NCBI GenBank assembly: GCA_014549065.1
Contig: JACDOX010000016.1
Location: forward strand, 1,629,074-1,693,073
Source: Cardinalis cardinalis
Taxonomy: Eukaryota > Chordata > Aves > Passeriformes > Cardinalidae
Direction: 5' to 3'
DNA: 64,000 bases
Every line of letters begins with the position of its first letter. The first letter of the stretch is position 1. The position numbers were made by a program, and so were the translations under genes. The notes beneath the pieces were generated by a model that was not told the DNA's origin, searched no databases, and saw only the letters and a program-made list of their open reading frames with translations. Positions 62,733 through 64,000 of this stretch are shown here, piece by piece.

Positions 62733-63773
62733 CTAGAAAGTAAACTGCTTAATTGTGCCTGTCTGAGCTGCCACTGTAAGAAATTAACATCTCAATTTTC
62801 CTGAGGTGCTAAGAGAAGAAATGAAAAAAAAGCCAAACAATCACCTCAAAACAAAACAACCCAACCAAAAAAGCATTGATACATTATTCATGCCAGGGAA
62901 AGAGAGAGGCAGTGATGGGAAAAGTAAACAAACATCAAGGGGAAGTTTCCTGGGTTTGGACTTAAACCTCAGCTTCTGAAGTTCACAGCATTCCCTCTAA
63001 AGACTTTTCCAAAGCATAAATTGTAGATCATCTTGGGAAACACTGCTTCAAATGCAGTGCCATGGATATAATTATGATTCAGCGAGGAAAAGCAAAATGT
63101 TATTACTTCAGTACATAATTTTTGTCATTTGTGAGTTTAGATGAGGGTTAACAGGAATTATTGACCCAATTTGCTCTGATATTAAGGGATTTCAAAAGAA
63201 AGAAAGCTGAGTATGTTCNAACAGAGGAAGAAACTGAACCCACACTGCATGGTTTTGGATAGGGGTTCTAAACTCAAGGTTACCACATAAGAGGATTGTC
63301 CTCCTGACATGAGGTTTGTGCCACATTTTAGAAAGAAGACAAGGCCTTTTCTTCCAGGAGGACATTCCAGCTGTGCAACCCTGCAGGTGATGACTTCCTG
63401 AGACTCTGATTAACTCCTGTCACCAGAGAAGAGCAGCAGCAATTCCTGGTTATCTGGGTAAGCCAGTCTACTTCTGTTAAATGCCTTTAGAATTAGATTT
63501 CACTGCAAGGCCCAGACAGCTCAAGTCAGCAGTGAGAGCATCCCTATACCTATCTGGATTCAGCACTGATGAGCTGCACTGTGGGACAGGGACCAGAAAC
63601 TGGGATTTTATTTACACAGCAGTGCTAATGTCTGTGCCACAGCCAGTGCAGGACCTGCCAGTCGCTGTCACAACATAACAGAGGGAAAATCCTTTGGGCC
63701 ACCAGCACTGGGATCTCCAACAGCTGCAAAGAACAGTCCGGCCTTTGTTTGTGCCATCTTCCAAAAATCTCAC
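62733..63773. other. Stretch between candidate exons, no feature recognised
   Basis: No gene or repeat is recognised. An A/C-rich low-complexity tract lies at about 62820-62870. Confidence 0.4.
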
Positions 63774-63903
63774 CTGAAATAAAATCAGTTCCACAGAATA
63801 TAATTTATCTGCTAGAGAACTATAAACAGCTGAGTCAAACCTGCTGGCATTTGCAATGTGAACGTTGATCCAATTATTGAGACTGACAGCTGCTAGTGCC
63901 TTC
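63774..63903 (-). CDS. Candidate coding exon, unknown protein
   Basis: On the minus strand this 130-base block is preceded by TATTTTATTATTACAG, a strong acceptor, and followed by CAG|GTGAGA, a consensus donor. Two of its three frames are closed early. The third is open throughout and gives KALAAVSLNNWINVHIANAS then RFDSAVYSSLADKLYSVELI, composition that looks more protein-like than the AT-driven frames elsewhere. It enters in phase 2 and leaves in phase 0. A GGGTAAGT donor-like site lies only about 25 bases upstream, too close for a separate intron. I do not recognise the family. If real, earlier exons lie beyond the right edge of the window. Confidence 0.33.
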
Positions 63904-64000
63904 CTGTAATAATAAAATAATGACTTACCCAGGGCTTTTTGAGAGCACCTTTCATTCCAGGCCATCCTCAAGTGTGCTGTGAACCCATACAGAGGCTATA

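Noticed and set aside
1..64000. CRISPR array, bacterial operon or phage content
   Set aside because: There are no regularly spaced repeats with unique spacers and no dense gene packing. The repeats found are vertebrate LINE and LTR elements.

Overview
The window looks like nuclear DNA from a bird, most likely a passerine. The main evidence is two avian-type CR1 LINE 3' ends, one of them closing in the typical ATTCTGTG octamer array, together with several LTR elements of kinds I recognise from songbird genomes. The DNA is AT-rich, with no bacterial-style gene packing. Isolated single Ns occur every few hundred bases, which suggests heterozygous or ambiguous sites rather than assembly gaps.

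I do not recognise any protein-coding gene. Most of the 64 kb reads as intergenic or deep intronic sequence, and nearly all open frames are short chance frames or shadows of repeats. The one place that looks gene-like is the last 3 kb. There, three minus-strand open blocks (61118-61438, 62443-62732, 63774-63903) each lie between a plausible acceptor and a near-consensus donor. I list them as low-confidence candidate exons with no assigned function.

Layout. 1-14.8 kb is mostly unique sequence with a few short repeats and a homeodomain-motif-rich stretch near 9 kb. 14.85-16.0 kb holds two LTR elements; the first (14847-15227, minus) has a perfect 6-bp target duplication. 22.3-22.9 kb holds an LTR with a TATA box beside a GC-rich block, followed by an AT microsatellite at 23.3 kb. 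29.56-29.77 kb is a promoter-like or LTR-like block. 34.3 kb has a 30-bp minisatellite and 35.5-36.4 kb a minus-strand CR1. 38.03-38.34 kb is a plus-strand solo LTR of the same family as the one at 14.85 kb, also with a perfect 6-bp duplication. 42.4-43.0 kb is a minus-strand LTR, 47.4-47.7 kb a plus-strand CR1 3' end, 52.8-53.3 kb a decayed CR1, 57.7-58.1 kb a decayed LTR and 59.5-60.0 kb another minus-strand LTR with a CpG-dense core.

I found no new biological system that I can defend. The most checkable results are the two solo-LTR insertions with exact boundaries, two LTRs that share a promoter-side half but not a downstream half, clustered Ns inside a repeat copy, a very regular short hairpin at 40.08 kb, and the candidate exon cluster at the right edge.
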